DNA of 64,000 bases from Plutella xylostella (lineage: Eukaryota > Arthropoda > Insecta > Lepidoptera > Plutellidae): contig NC_064002.1 in assembly GCF_932276165.1 (NCBI RefSeq), positions 372,001 through 436,000 of the forward strand. Reading direction: 5' to 3'. Position numbers and translations under genes: made by a program. Below the pieces are notes generated by a model, which saw nothing but the letters and a program-made list of their open reading frames with translations, searched no databases and had not been told where the DNA came from. Of this stretch, positions 12,638 to 24,928 are shown in pieces (the stretch's first letter is position 1; every line of letters begins with the position of its first letter).

Positions 12638-15600
12638 TTAACCTTATGTCTGCAGCAACAGCGTTCCTTTGTGGAAACGTCAAGCATAACTCCTATGATG
12701 GTATGCTAAGTGACTTTGAAAAGATGGTCTATTGGAAAGGCCTATATCCAGTGGACGATTACACGCAGCTACTGATGATTGCAGCACCAATTTATGAAAA
12801 GGAAATTCTCGAAGCATATCATCATGTTTCCCCTGGATTTCAATTTGCGTTATATAAAAATCAAAAGGGGAATTTTATTTGAGGTTCAGCGCTGTAGTCC
12901 CAGTTAAGTTATGACATTCTCCGTTATATCGCCGACATTATTCAAAATATCTTAAAGAGCACTTGGAGGGAAACGCTTAACTTTTTATATACATTTTGGT
13001 GGCAAATGAAGTGAAACTGTCTCGCAGATGCTAAGAGAAGTTGTTGCTTTGCACATTTTGGGGTTCTTTTATATTATTATAACCAAGCGGTTCTACTAGA
13101 ACGTAAAAGATATGATTTAAATAGGTATATCTGCTTAACGCCACTGTACTTTCAATAACAAATTGAAGAAAATCACTTAATATTCATAACTCCTAACTAA
13201 ACCGTGCTACGAAATTCGTAGCTTGCTACGCCACGGCGTAGCAGTTAGAAGGCAATTCAGGTTGCTTACCTAAATGTATGTGTATTGTTAATTACATAAA
13301 TGAAAAACCATATTTCTACATCTGTGACAGTATAGTGATCTACGGAACCCTATCACTTTTGTATAAATAAACGGTTAGCCAATTCTATTGTTTTTTCTCG
13401 TGTCGGCTAAATTTCTTCGCAGTATGTAAATGAATGTTCATGGGGGTGCAGTTGGAGCCTACACAGACGGGGTGTTCAATGATTTAGTGTGATAATGATA
13501 TTGTCTCTAACAACCTGGTGACTTATAGCCTTGTCTCGTGTCTTATTTAAGGGTTTCGTAATTTTGCTGCCAGTGCAAACGATGCCTGGCAGAGAGAAAA
13601 TACAGCGTAATTTTTTAAACCTGACGGAAAAAGGGAGGTGTTATATGTATGGTAGCGTGGCTCTCAAACGGCTTAAGCGCTTTCCGAAGACCCAGGGTTC
13701 AGCAATTGCTGCTAGTATATACTTGTGTCCCTGCAGTGCTGATTTTCAGCATTTGCTTTTCCTTTACTGAAAGGAGTACAGAGTAAACTACAGAAAACAA
13801 AACAGGTAAGAAAGATTTCCCCCACGTAAGTAAACAAAGAGAATATTTCCCACCTCATCAACTACCTACCCTGGACCCCGCACCTCGCGCCCCTCCACCG
13901 TGTGGTCATCAATCATGCCCGCAAGAAGCGGACGTCCGACAATAACTTGAGAGAAACTGATGCGGAAGATTCTTGGACTATGTATGTACCTATTTATATC
14001 TAGGTAGGTACTTGGTGTTGACCAAAACAGTGCGATCGGACATGTATTTCGCCTCTCACAAAAAATGGGGTGTTATGTTGGGTTGGATGTACCTATGTTA
14101 ATTTATGTATGTCTATTTGAACAGATGCCAGTAGGATGGTGTAAGTAAACGATGAACATAGGAAGGTCCTGTAAGTCTATTATTATGCCATCTACCCTTA
14201 CAGCCTTCACTCGTGTAACCTTCTTAGCTTATTTAATTTTCACGGTAAGTGCGTCTGAGACAAACACTCGAAGCTCTCATCAAACAGATATAAGAACAGA
14301 CACGATTCCTCGTTTAAACCCCCCACCCCCTCCCCCCCCCCCGCTGCATACATTAGACGCTATTTGTTTTTGCTACATTAACATTTTTATTACTTAACTG
14401 AGAGGAATCACTTAGACACAAGCTTTTTCGGCCCTAATAGCCTCTAAAGCTAAAAGATTAGCGACTATTTTAGCCTGCATACGGTGTTATTTTGAAGTCT
14501 AGGAATTATTTATTGTACATTAAACCCCGCTTCAGTAGTTTAATGGTAAATGTTTTGTCATGTTTAGCATAAGCAGTTGGTAAATTGTATTTTTAAGATT
14601 CTTAGCATTCATTCTAACTACCATCAGAAATGCACTTCAATATTAATCGGAAGTATCTGTAAGGATGTATGATAAAGTTACAATGCTTTATTACACTCTC
14701 CTTAAAAAATATGATGGATAATTATAACCTACCGATTCAGAACTTCACAAAATAAAATGTGTATTACCATCACACCTCTGCGGTTTAAAAGCCTCTTCGT
14801 TTTCCAGCGAACGGTCGTATTTAGACGACATTTAAGTCCCTCTGAGTCCAAAAATCACATTACAAAGTTTGTATCTTCGCATACATTACGGAGGTGTGAA
14901 CAGAGTGAGTAAAACAGGATGATTATTCAAATCCGGGCGGCGGCGCAGTTTCTGCTCGTTTTTGAATTTTAATACGAAATCTAACAAGTTTTCTGTCGTC
15001 AAAGGAAATCGGTTCCTGGGCTTGGGCGCTACGCTTAGGAGTAAAGTGGACACGTACAGCTTTAGGTGAACTAATGTTTATACGGCACAGTAAGCCAAAT
15101 TTAAACTGTAAACAAACATCGTTTAAATATTATGATCACATCTCTAATCATGAATGAATGAAATGAAACGGACAGCTAATACTAATATAATATAAGTAAT
15201 TACCGTGTTACAAGTACCTATGTAATTTAATATTTTGTTTCACCGTTTCACTATAATACAACTTCCAAACTGATTGTCAATAGGTACTCGTAGCTTCATG
15301 AATTTTGCTATTTCCAGTTCTAGGTAAGATGTCCGATCTCTTCGTAAGTCTACTGCTCCCCGATCAAGGCTTGGCCCTTTGAGTCTGTGATCAAAGGCCG
15401 AGTGTCCAGTAATTAGCCACCCCCCTCCTAGATACAGGGGTGGGGGGGTGTCCGTGCGCACAGAGTGACCTGGCTACAAGATCCCCACTGAGACCTGTTT
15501 GTTCAGGCACCGAAAATGTGAAAAGCTTGGACGTGAATTAGCATAATTGAATTTTAATTTTAGTTGGATCTTTACTAACTAAAGCTTTTGGTCTGAAATA

Positions 15601-16099
15601 TAGGTATATATTTTTTAAATTTGAAACATTATTTTTGTGTTGACCTTACTGTTTTACGGAATGGCGGAAGATATAAATCTTAAATTGACAAAAGTCCTCA
15701 TGTTTAAGAGTGAATCCATTATTGTTGAGGGCACCTGCAGCTCACCTGGACTCATGAATCTGTGATTTACGACTGTTTGTGACGTCATGTTCACAGCTGT
15801 CTCATAATTATTAGTTTCGGAGGAACAGCAGAGCCAACTAGGTGCAAAGATGTAGAATGTAGTTGTCTTATTATTTTTGTATAGTAAGTGGTCGCGGCCT
15901 ACTGTTAATATTTTGAAACCGTCTGAAGGTTTCTGTCTCTTTCAGTGCGTACTAACTATCTGATTCAGATGGAGTCTAATGGTTCGTGAGCTAGTTTTCT
16001 ATGGCCCTTATGAGTTATGTTGTGATTTTTGTATGTCGGTATGTATTGGGGTGTGCGGATCGTTTGTGGCTGTAAGAGCCGTTGATCCTGGCACGTTGC

Positions 16100-17050
16100 G
16101 TAATGACCTCGCGGAGACTCGGCGCCGCCGATCGCCGCTCGGTGCCCTCTCGCTCCTCTATGAAATATTTATGACAACTCCCATAATAACGACGGCGACG
16201 ATATCATTATACTTTGTGATAGGGGGGTCGGGCGGGGTGGAATTTCTGAACGCTTCTTACCATTGCAAAGTCGCAATCGCTCTCCCGACGCACCTTCCAA
16301 ATATGCCGGCAAACTTCAACTTTTACCGGTAAATGTAAATCGCAACGTTTCCGAGATGAATCTGCGCAGCCGCGGCGCCGCTCGGCCATGTTCACTTGTT
16401 AATTAGGTCCATAATACGACTTGCAGATGAGCCACGAGTTCTGAAGGTGAATGTATAAAAAGCCCTTTTTCAGCATGTATTGTCGACGGCGGCGGTGGCG
16501 GCGGCGGCGGCCAGCAGGGTGGGCCCATATTGTGTTTCGAGCGACCCACCAGCCACCAGAAGTTTGCCTGTTCATAAATAAACGCGAACGGTATTCAACA
16601 GCCCTTGGTGCTGTATGCATAACGAATTTGAAGGAGGCAAACTTGGAGGCTCTGCTGGCTGGGATGGAGTATAAAATTCAGTATCAACATGGTAGAGGTT
16701 TTCATTCGCCGGTCCGCTGTCGGAGAAGACATAGCTCCGTTATTCTAATTAGTCGTGTGATCAATTAATCAATGGTCAGTGCTGGATGATGAGGGTGCTC
16801 ACGTGGCCACGGGGCGCGGTCGGGTGCGAAGTGTTGCGAGTGAGTTTAGTGAAGTGCTGTTATGCTAATGAGTCGCGGAGTTTCCGGGAGTCTGTTGTAG
16901 TTTTATGGCGTTGCGGAGTGCAATGAAGTGCAGTGAGTGGGACGCGCGGGAAGCGGCCATCTTGCGGCTGTCAGGCGGTTGCCGCGGCGGCCGCCAGGCG
17001 GCGCGTGTGTCGCGGAGGTAATATGGCCGATTTAGACTCAATGTTTAAAA
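16100..17050. promoter_or_regulatory. GC/CpG-rich island, possible first exon or promoter
   Basis: GC content rises sharply here against the A+T-rich surroundings. There are GGC/GCC repeat tracts (16,488-16,511), several CGCGG clusters, and a YY1/Pho-type GCCATCTTG motif near 16,956. A GCGGAG|GTAATAT splice-donor-like site ends the richest part near 17,013. No frame across it has recognisable protein content. I infer a promoter or 5' untranslated exon of a gene lying elsewhere, with low certainty. Confidence 0.3.
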
Positions 17051-17796
17051 CATTATGGTTATTAAGCAGTTGCTTTGTGATGTTTCGTCATTGCGAGTTT
17101 TATCGTTTTGTTTATGAAGTATTCACACCGCTGAAATAAATCAACATCTTTATAACCTTTTGTTAGATTCTGTTCTGATACGAGATTTCTACCGCATTAA
17201 AGGAGGGGTTATCTGGAACGAACAAGTAGGTAGGTATGTAGGTAGCTAACCCAGGTGATTGCTTGGCAAATAGTGGCTAGATGAGGACAGCTTGGCAGCT
17301 GGACAGGATGGTGAGATATTTCATACTCAGCAATAACCGGCTATCAGACACGTTTTTCAAATGTTGTTCTTTTCCTGAGCATGTAGGTTAAGCAGTCATT
17401 GTCAGCCCCGTGTGAGCTGAACGTGTTAAAGGTACCTACAGCTTATTACATCACTCGAATATGCTATTTTCATGCACATTGGCATTTATGAGGTATATTT
17501 TCGGGGATATGAATGCCTGAAACTAGCTTCGCTTGTAGATTTATCAACATTTTTCGTTTTGCTAAACATAACATTAGCTAGATTCTTAGTAGTAGCACAG
17601 AATAATAACTAGGTAGTAGTAAACTATAGGTAAAAATATAAAGTGAGTAATAAAATGTTAGTTTCCTGAAAATCCTGCAATCCGTATATTCCACAGTAAA
17701 AACTCAACCGCCGAACCTATCATCACAATAAAGTTTCCCGAACACAATCCCCACTCCGACCTCACTTCAGCTGCATATAAAATGCGTTCAAATCAC

Positions 17797-17857
17797 GTCG
17801 TGTCGCGTCGCCGTGACACGTCATTTTCCGCGACGCTGCATGCAGACGCGACACGAC
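17797..17857. repeat. CpG-rich 13-bp inverted repeat
   Basis: GTCGTGTCGCGTC (17,797-17,809) is exactly complementary to GACGCGACACGAC (17,845-17,857). The spacer of about 35 bases contains the palindrome TGCATGCA. The right arm continues as an ACACG/ACGAC iteration. Retention of this many CpGs in an A+T-rich region suggests constraint or a recent origin. Confidence 0.5.
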
Positions 17858-18391
17858 ACGACGTCACATAGGGGGTCACTCTATACAACGAAAAACTAAT
17901 TTTAATAGCGTTGCTGCGCGAGCCCAGACTCCAGCTCGTTGTATTAAACGTGCCGATCGCACGACAGCTCTTGTTAGTTAGTTTTTGTGGAGGGAGGGAG
18001 TGACCCTCCAGGTGGGATATGAGTCGTCACTCGACACTCGCTGTCAGCGTGTCAGGAAGGGGTGAAGTGTCACGCGGTGGTGGAAATTTGATTATCTCGT
18101 TCGCGGTTTGCGTGGTTATACCGTAGTTACATATGGGCTGGCGGATATGATAGTCTGTTATGTGGGTGGTTAGACTAACGTTAGTTTTATTACTTCAATG
18201 TTTAAGAGTCTAACATTTAGACGATAATAAGGTTTTATAGGGAGATACCGATGCAATGTTTAATAATGTGATATGAAGCCCAGCGATAATTTCGTTTTAT
18301 AGCATCTAGCTATTTTGGGCTATTTCTAGTTCGTCATGAAACTGAACAAATTTAGCTCAGTTAGCTTTTTTTCTCCCCGCAGCTATAATTA

Positions 18392-18615
18392 CACTCACAG
18401 GGAATGAAACTTAGAAAAGCACCAAATTAATCCTAAACGGGAAAAGCTAGCTTAATGACGGTTTCTGCAACATTGAAGTACATTTAACACAGCATCAGGA
18501 TATTACCAACAAAAAATGTAATATTTTGTTGAAATTTGAAATGAAATGTTCAAAAAAATTGGGGTCGTTTGGTGTCGGCATTTTATAAGTGGAACTATTT
18601 CATAGCCTGTGAGGG
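18392..18615. mobile_element. TA-flanked MITE, family A, copy 1
   Basis: It starts CACTCACAGGGAATGAAAC and ends with the near reverse complement ('...tttcatagcctgtgaggg'). TA lies on both sides. The interior ('cctaaacgggaaaagctagc', 'gatattaccaac', 'ggtgtcggcattttataagt') is shared along its length with the copy at 26,081 and with fragments at 34,762, 35,490 and 36,629. TA duplication and CA-rich ends suggest a Tc1/mariner-type non-autonomous element. Confidence 0.75.
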
Positions 18616-20579
18616 TATTAGCTTTGGTATCATACGTAAGTAGGTAGTGATCGTTCATTTCACTGCTCTAAACGTACAACTACACACAGACCTCTCCCAA
18701 GGAGCGCCACAACATTCTGTGCTTGGTTTTTCTCATTCAGCCACTACCTAGTGATGATCAAACGTAGTCATTTTAACACCGTGTGTATGCCAAGGTTTGT
18801 TGGCATATATGGCCGGCCCACTGCCACTTCAGCTTGTAGATTTAAAGAGCTATTATGTGGGTCACCTTAATGTGGAAAAATCGTAGAAATTGGTTTTAGG
18901 CGGCAATCTGCTTTGGCGACATTCAACTTTTTAGTTAATCAGGGGTTGAAAACAATACAAAAAATATATTGTTCTCATAGGTACTAACTACTTAAAGCTC
19001 TTTTAGCGTTAACAGCTACGTATTTAGCCAGAAACGAGCGAGTGCATTAAGAAACAATGGGCAAGGCATTTTCTACAATTAACGCGAGTGGCCGCCGCGT
19101 GTATATTTACATTTTCCCATTAGCGCAACAAGACGGGGAAAACTGTGTCGTTTGTTTAAGCTGACGGCCACACGAACTGTTGTACTTTTGAGCTCCGAAT
19201 TGTTAAATGCTTAGCTGTAAGTACAGCAAGTAAGGTACTTACCAGTGTCTGCATTGAAGGCCTTAGGTTCAGTACACGGTGGCGTTGAAGATTCACTGCA
19301 AGCATAAAAGCAATGGTATTAATCAATTACGTGTTACTTATATTTATCAATTTGATAGGTACACAAGTAGACAAACTGAATTAAGGAAAAGCTTTTGAAC
19401 AAAAAGTGTAGTTGTATAAGATACATTATATAAGTAGATCTAGATACTATCAATGTAAAAGTGAAACAAAGTCAGTTTAAACTAGGGACAGTTTATACCT
19501 AGTACCTATATGTCCCTAGTATCTATGTCCCGAATTCCTTCAATTACTAAAACATCATTCTTATTTATTTATTTCAACTGGAACACCAGCAGCAGCACCA
19601 TTCTTGAGACCTTACCAGTTCTATAATATAAAATTGTGATCAAAATAACCTGAACAATGAGCATGCATCAAACTTTTGATCAGATGAATCACAACACAGT
19701 ACACCTAACTAGTCCGCTCATAGAGTCAAACCGAGTAGCAAATGAGACCGCATTGCGCCTACACAGTGGGCGTCGCCTCGCTCAATCAGACATATTCCGT
19801 TCCAACTTATAACCGACTTGGCAACTCCGACTTGGCAGTCACGCTCCTACCACATAAGTTGGCACTTAAAGAAATGACTGAGTGTCACGAGAACGCCTAA
19901 TTAAATGTGCTTTCGCCTCGTTACAGGGAACAAGTGTGGGAGGTGTACAATTGTACATTTGCGGGACTGAAAGTAGCTTTCCGTTTGAGGTGATCGTGAG
20001 ATTTGATGTGACTGATGATGATTAGTGAGGCTTAATAGTGTTAATTAGATTTTTATGAACTTATGTATTAAGTATCACGTTGGTTACTTGAAAGTACGTA
20101 AGGGCGTTATTTAGACACTGAACAAACGTTATTGTTGGCATGTAGTAGTACCTATACAACGTTAGCATTCCTCTATCTATAATTTATCTGAAAACTGCTT
20201 AAAATTGCAATACTTATTATATCATTTTTGAGCTTCGAAAAAATCAATAAAAAATTGGTGCAGCAATTTCATGTTTGGATTCATACCTAATTACGCAGAA
20301 TGCTGCGCTTTGAAAGGAGCGTTAAAATAATTCCATCTTGCGAAAGTTAACTACCAGTCAAGCCCTTCGTTATCGAAGACAGCCATAAAACACCAGAAGC
20401 ACGACACGACCGAACAAACACGGAACATCGAACCTGGCCCACTTACTGAAAACACCAGTTGTAAACAATCCACTATCACCACTTACCCGCGGTTCCCAGC
20501 TACTCGTCTAGGGCATCTAGTGCTTGCCTAGAACCTAGGCTCGAGGGGGCGGGGACTAGGTCCGTAATGGTAGCCTAAG

Positions 20580-20596
20580 AAACGCCGTCGGCGTTT
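20580..20596. repeat. Perfect 8-bp hairpin with 1-base centre
   Basis: AAACGCCG, T, CGGCGTTT. It lies in a short GC-rich patch (20,535-20,620) just before a CACGTG E-box (20,606). Function unknown. Confidence 0.45.
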
Positions 20597-20927
20597 GCGC
20601 TAAGCACGTGCATGGAGGATCCCACGCCAATTAACATACAGGATGACATTGCGATATCGAACTTTCTTTTTAACCGCGAACCGAAAATTTGTGTCGTTAT
20701 TTCAAGTTTTCGTAGCTCCCAATCGGACAATGTAAAATACATATACAGACAAATTGAGAACCTCCTCCTTTTTTCGAAGTCGGTTATAAATAATACTTTA
20801 TTGGAATTTGAAATTATGGTTTTAAGTATTGTATTGAGAGATTGCTTTTAGCAATAACGCCACCTATTATGTCAGTACAACTGCATAAAATTTAAATGTG
20901 TAAGTATGTACCCACAGCTGTACCCTT

Positions 20928-21431
20928 CGTTCATCGCAGAATCTCAGGCTGAACATCCCTGAACATAAAACTAAATTCTACAGCGAATCTTTTACTGTCC
21001 AGGCCACATTGTTGTGGAATGATTTACCCACACATATCAGACTTGCGCCTTCGCTAGCATCATTTAAATCCCTGCTGAATAAGCACTACAATAAATTATT
21101 ATCTTTGCCAGAATAATATTTATTTATAATATATTATATATTTAAAAGTATGTATATATTTAAGTATATAAGTATGTTGTATGTAGTTTATATTACCTAT
21201 TACTAGGTATAGATTAGGTATCATTTTATATAATTGTTAATTTTTCCTTTTATAAGTTATGTTTGTAATTTTTTGCACTTTCCCCTTTTCTTTTGTATAA
21301 TTTCTCTCCTCCGAGATAGTCTGGAAGAAATTACTCTTAGTAATAAGGCCGCCATTTGTACCGTCTATGTTGTGCATATTCTATTGTAATTTCTGTGTTT
21401 GTGTGCAATAAAGAATTATCTATCTATCTAT
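20928..21431 (+). mobile_element. CR1/Jockey-like LINE 3' end: RT C-terminus plus 3' UTR
   Basis: The frame 20,928-21,116 reads RSSQNLRLNIPEH...LLWNDLPTHIRLAPSLASFKS, the usual C-terminal tail of non-LTR retrotransposon ORF2 (a W-N-x-L-P block followed by a S-x-x-x-F-K block). A stop at 21,114-21,116 is followed by a 3' UTR with the 'tggaagaaattac...aataaggccgcc' module. The element ends in a TATC repeat at 21,415-21,431. The polymerase domain is absent, so it is a dead 5'-truncated copy. It identifies the source family of the UTR-only copies elsewhere in the window. Confidence 0.85.
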
Positions 21432-22806
21432 GTTTTGTTTGATCATCTCATTTTTCATAGTGTTTTATTTTTATATTAGGATAGGTCAGATCTGTTTACC
21501 AAAATGTACGCTATACATACATAATAGTATTATAGTCTACCGATGAAAGGTATTTGCTACATACTTTGAAATCATATTTTATTTTCTTATTCCAGTGATT
21601 ATTATTTTGTCATCATTGATCTCGCATCACGTGCAACACCCTGTACGACCAGTAATCGCCGTGGTCGTGTTCCGCGGTTGTTTGCTCAGCGCGGGGCGGC
21701 GGCGGCGGCGGTATCGATATCGATCACGATGCGCGCCCGCAAACACTCTCCACTGACGATCATTGTACACAATGGGCCAACCACTCGGTTAATACGGACA
21801 TACAATTACAGTGGTAGGAAATCAAATAGATCTACGATCAGATTTCAGAAATAATATCACATTTAGGAAGCTTATTCACACTGAGTTTGTTACGTAGGCT
21901 GTAGTTATTGCTAGAAAAGATTAGGGACTCTTAATAAAACTTTTGTAACGTAACCATTAAATAAAAAGAAAATACTTTAGAGCTTGTGCTGCGGAAACTT
22001 TTGATGATGGAACAAAAGTTTGTTACTTATGCAACATTAAGAAAAATCAATAGCTACAATATTTATTTGGTATTATTTTCTCGCAATATTATGACCTGAT
22101 TCTGATATTCTGAGTTGTACCTATCTATATACCCTACAACTTTATTTCGATTTAAAAACGTATCTGTGAGTATGTCCAACAACGAGCAACATTCAGCCCA
22201 GTGTGCGATCATTATCAATTAACCTCCGATCAGTACACTTCTGCGATGTAATGGCAGCTCCTACTGCAGCGATAATGCACTCACATCCACGGTGTTTGCA
22301 CTGCATCTCACGTGGAATATGGATTTCTTTACTAACTATAGGAAGAGGATTTTTAAACCCTTAGTAGACTTTCCTATGTAGTTGATTTTCTACAGTACTT
22401 TATCAGTGATCAAGGCATACTTCGTCAAATAAATAAATGCCAGCACAATTTCATTTTATTTTTATGATTTATTTATTTAATCAGAAACAAAACGAACACA
22501 AAGAAAGCATAATAATAATAGTAAGTAACAAAGATTTTATGTTTCCTTGAATGCTCGCATAAATGTCAGTTAACTATATAAGAAATATACTTGCGTATTA
22601 CAAGACCAGTTCTGACAGTCCAGACTGAACTCCGAACTGATTCGATTACGTAACGTTTATATAAAGAGGGTAATCTTTCAAATAAATCCTTAAGGTCGTA
22701 TCAAAATAACTAAGTTTCCATTCCTTATTGATCGATTTCCTGAAAATTACTAATTACTTAATTGTTTATTGATCACCAGCTAGAGGTTTTCATACTCAGT
22801 AAGGGC

Positions 22807-22848
22807 CTCCGCCGGCGGAGAGACCTAGAGTGTGGAAGCCTAGGTCTC
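22807..22848. repeat. Two adjoining hairpins in a GC-rich patch
   Basis: CTCCGCCGGCGGAG (22,807-22,820) is a perfect 14-bp palindrome. It shares its last base with GAGACCTAG (22,820-22,828), which pairs exactly with CTAGGTCTC (22,840-22,848) across an 11-base loop. No recognised gene contains them. Confidence 0.5.
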
Positions 22849-23512
22849 ATTGCCCGGCAGTGTGACATAATAAATAAATACCTATTTTTTTTTAAACAAG
22901 GTAATGAATATCATCGATACTCTCATGAGATAGCATCTCTGCAGTCGAGCCCCGCGCCCGCGGACCCCACACACCGCACATAAATCTGCGCGTAAATACT
23001 ACATCTTCACAGTACGTACAATTCTACTTTTTAGCGTCCCGGGAAACCGCATTTTTATTCAAAGTAGCCACTTAGTAAATAAAATATGTCTCTTTTTAAA
23101 ACAACTAACAGGCTCTGGGTGGGGATTCGACCTTTTTCCACGCTTCCGGTTTCTTTCTGTCTTTTGTTTGGTTGTTTTTTGGAAATTACTCGAAAACGTC
23201 GGCATCGGCTTGCGGGAGGGTACAGTAAAGTGGCGTGCAGGTTATTTGGGACACTTCGTGTCTAATTAAAAATGTTGTTTATTTTAGGATAATTACTGTG
23301 ATTTCTTAACCATTTAGGTAAGTATGGTTCGCGGAAATCATGAAATATGGATTAGTATATGTCTATGTATAAAGATTTTCAGTTTAACCATCAATAACTT
23401 TGTTTAACTGCGGTTTGAGATTGTCTTACTTCATTACATGGGTTCTCAGGCCATACGTGTGATGTGAGAAAAAGTTACTAGTTAATTGGTAGGTATTTTA
23501 TTTCCACAGCAT

Positions 23513-23671
23513 AAAGGTTGACTGGAAGAAATCGCGTTAAGGCGATAAGTCCGCCTTTGTATATATATATACTTGTATTGTTCTTTCTTTTACTCTTAAC
23601 TTTTACTTTAAACTGTGCTATTTGTGTATACATACAATAAAGTGTTAAAATAAATAAAAATAAATAAATAA
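23513..23671 (+). mobile_element. LINE 3' tail
   Basis: Same 3' UTR module as at 21.3 kb ('aaggttgactggaagaaatc', then 'cgataagtccgcctttgta'). It ends in AATAAAGTG and an AAATAAAT run. The coding part is missing. Confidence 0.7.
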
Positions 23672-23802
23672 ACAAGACCAATAATAATTGATTAAATGTT
23701 GCAGTTAAGTTTTAAAGTTTTGCTGTATATAACTGTAAGTACACAGCTTGTAACACACTTATTAGGTACTTAACATATTTTTCGGCTAACACAATTTATA
23801 GA

Positions 23803-23990
23803 TAGATAGATATTCTTTATTTGTACACAAAAACATGGACAAAAATTACAAAATAAAAAACTTAATCTAACACACATATGTACAAATGGCAATGTGCAAA
23901 TTTATCTGGCAAGAAGTGTGCTCCAGTTTGTTAGAAAATTGTGCCTAAAAATGTTTAGTTGTCTGTGAATTAGCATTTGTTTGGGAGTTC
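23803..23990 (-). mobile_element. Probable antisense LINE 3' tail
   Basis: Read on the minus strand this ends in AATAAAGAATATCTATCTATC, the same tetranucleotide-type terminus as the element ending at 21,431, preceded by 'tttgtgtaca'. The diagnostic ggccgcc block is degenerate. It is probably a related 5'-truncated LINE, less certain than the other copies. Confidence 0.4.
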
Positions 23991-24868
23991 TGGGACCCTT
24001 ATTTGTTTTTAAAAGTTACGCCCAAATTTAATTTATTGGGGTTTTCCTGAAGACTTTTTTTGAAAGCGAGTTACAGAAAATGTTTTGTCAGCTCTTTTTC
24101 TATTGCGTTGGTAATAGTGACGCTTAAAATATTCTTATTCAACTTTTAAAAGGGAAGTTGTTTAATATTCTAAATACTTACCTATATACTGGTTTTTTAA
24201 GCCCGGTTTTAGAATACTACCTAATTTATATAATATTATAATAATAATTTTGTATGAAATCTCTGGATTATGACCGGAGAACCATCTTTAGTCTACATTT
24301 TATAATGAGTAAGTTTTCCACTTTGCCCAATATTGTGGGTGTTGCATTATTCATACCAAGTTGTATAAATTGTAAAGTAGATTCAATTTTTATGTTTTTT
24401 TTTTTCCTTTTAAGTATACGTTTTTTTAGTGAATATTAGTAGAATGACAAAATTTTAACAAATGTGGAATGATTTCATCATCATACCAAATAGATTTAAA
24501 CAATTTATAATCAAGTTTACTAAAAATAACGTTTAAAAAAAGTCTTGACAAACAAAGTAACTTCTATTTTTTATTTATATATTATTTTTATTTTTTATTC
24601 TCAAATTTGCAAGTTCGTTAAGAATGACTTCTAAAGTCATCCTCATTCGGCTTACTACTTGTTTCTTTTTTGCAAACCCCCTGTATAAACAAAACGTATA
24701 AAAATTAAGAAAACTCTTCAACAAAACACTTCAAATCTAATATAGCAGGCACATACTTCATCCAATACCCACGTACACAGTACATAAGAGACCTGCAGAG
24801 TAAATACTTTATCCTCTTAATAAATGGGATCGAGATTGAACAAAAACTATGACTGCTGTAGGCTCCTC

Positions 24869-24928
24869 GGCCCCGCCCTCGCGCTGGGCGTGGCGCCCGC
24901 CCAGCCGGCCGGGCGGGGCCCACGCCCA
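24869..24928. repeat. GC-rich interleaved inverted repeats (A-B-A'-B')
   Basis: Arm A is GGCCCCGCCC (24,869-24,878) and arm B is TGGGCGTGG (24,885-24,893). A' is GGGCGGGGCC (24,911-24,920) and B' is CCACGCCCA (24,920-24,928). Both pairs are perfect and interleaved rather than nested. The arms are also GC-box and CACCC-box sequences (Sp1/KLF-type sites), so a cis-regulatory patch is the simpler reading. Confidence 0.45.

Larger units (their letters stand above)
11672..20927. other. Non-coding stretch with GC-rich patches and MITEs
   Basis: No coding exon is recognised on either strand. Items listed separately are a Harbinger-like MITE (12,490), a GC-rich island (16.1-17.0 kb), a CpG-rich inverted repeat (17.8 kb), a TA-flanked MITE (18.4 kb) and a hairpin (20,580). 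A pyrimidine-type C tract lies at about 14,318-14,342. The ACGT-rich segment 13,203-13,250 has several overlapping CTACG/CGTAG inversions. Introns or intergenic DNA are both possible. Confidence 0.55.

Noticed and set aside
12622..12882. 86-codon plus-strand frame
   Set aside because: Its first codons lie inside the right end of the MITE at 12,490-12,637, and the rest shows no domain or splice support. It reads somewhat protein-like, so a lost exon cannot be fully ruled out.
15979..16332. 117-codon plus-strand frame
   Set aside because: It lies in the GC-rich island where stops are rare, and its composition is not domain-like and has no splice partners.
20612..20851. 79-codon plus-strand frame
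   Set aside because: No recognisable domain, no promoter or poly(A) context, and A+T-rich codons like the surrounding non-coding DNA.
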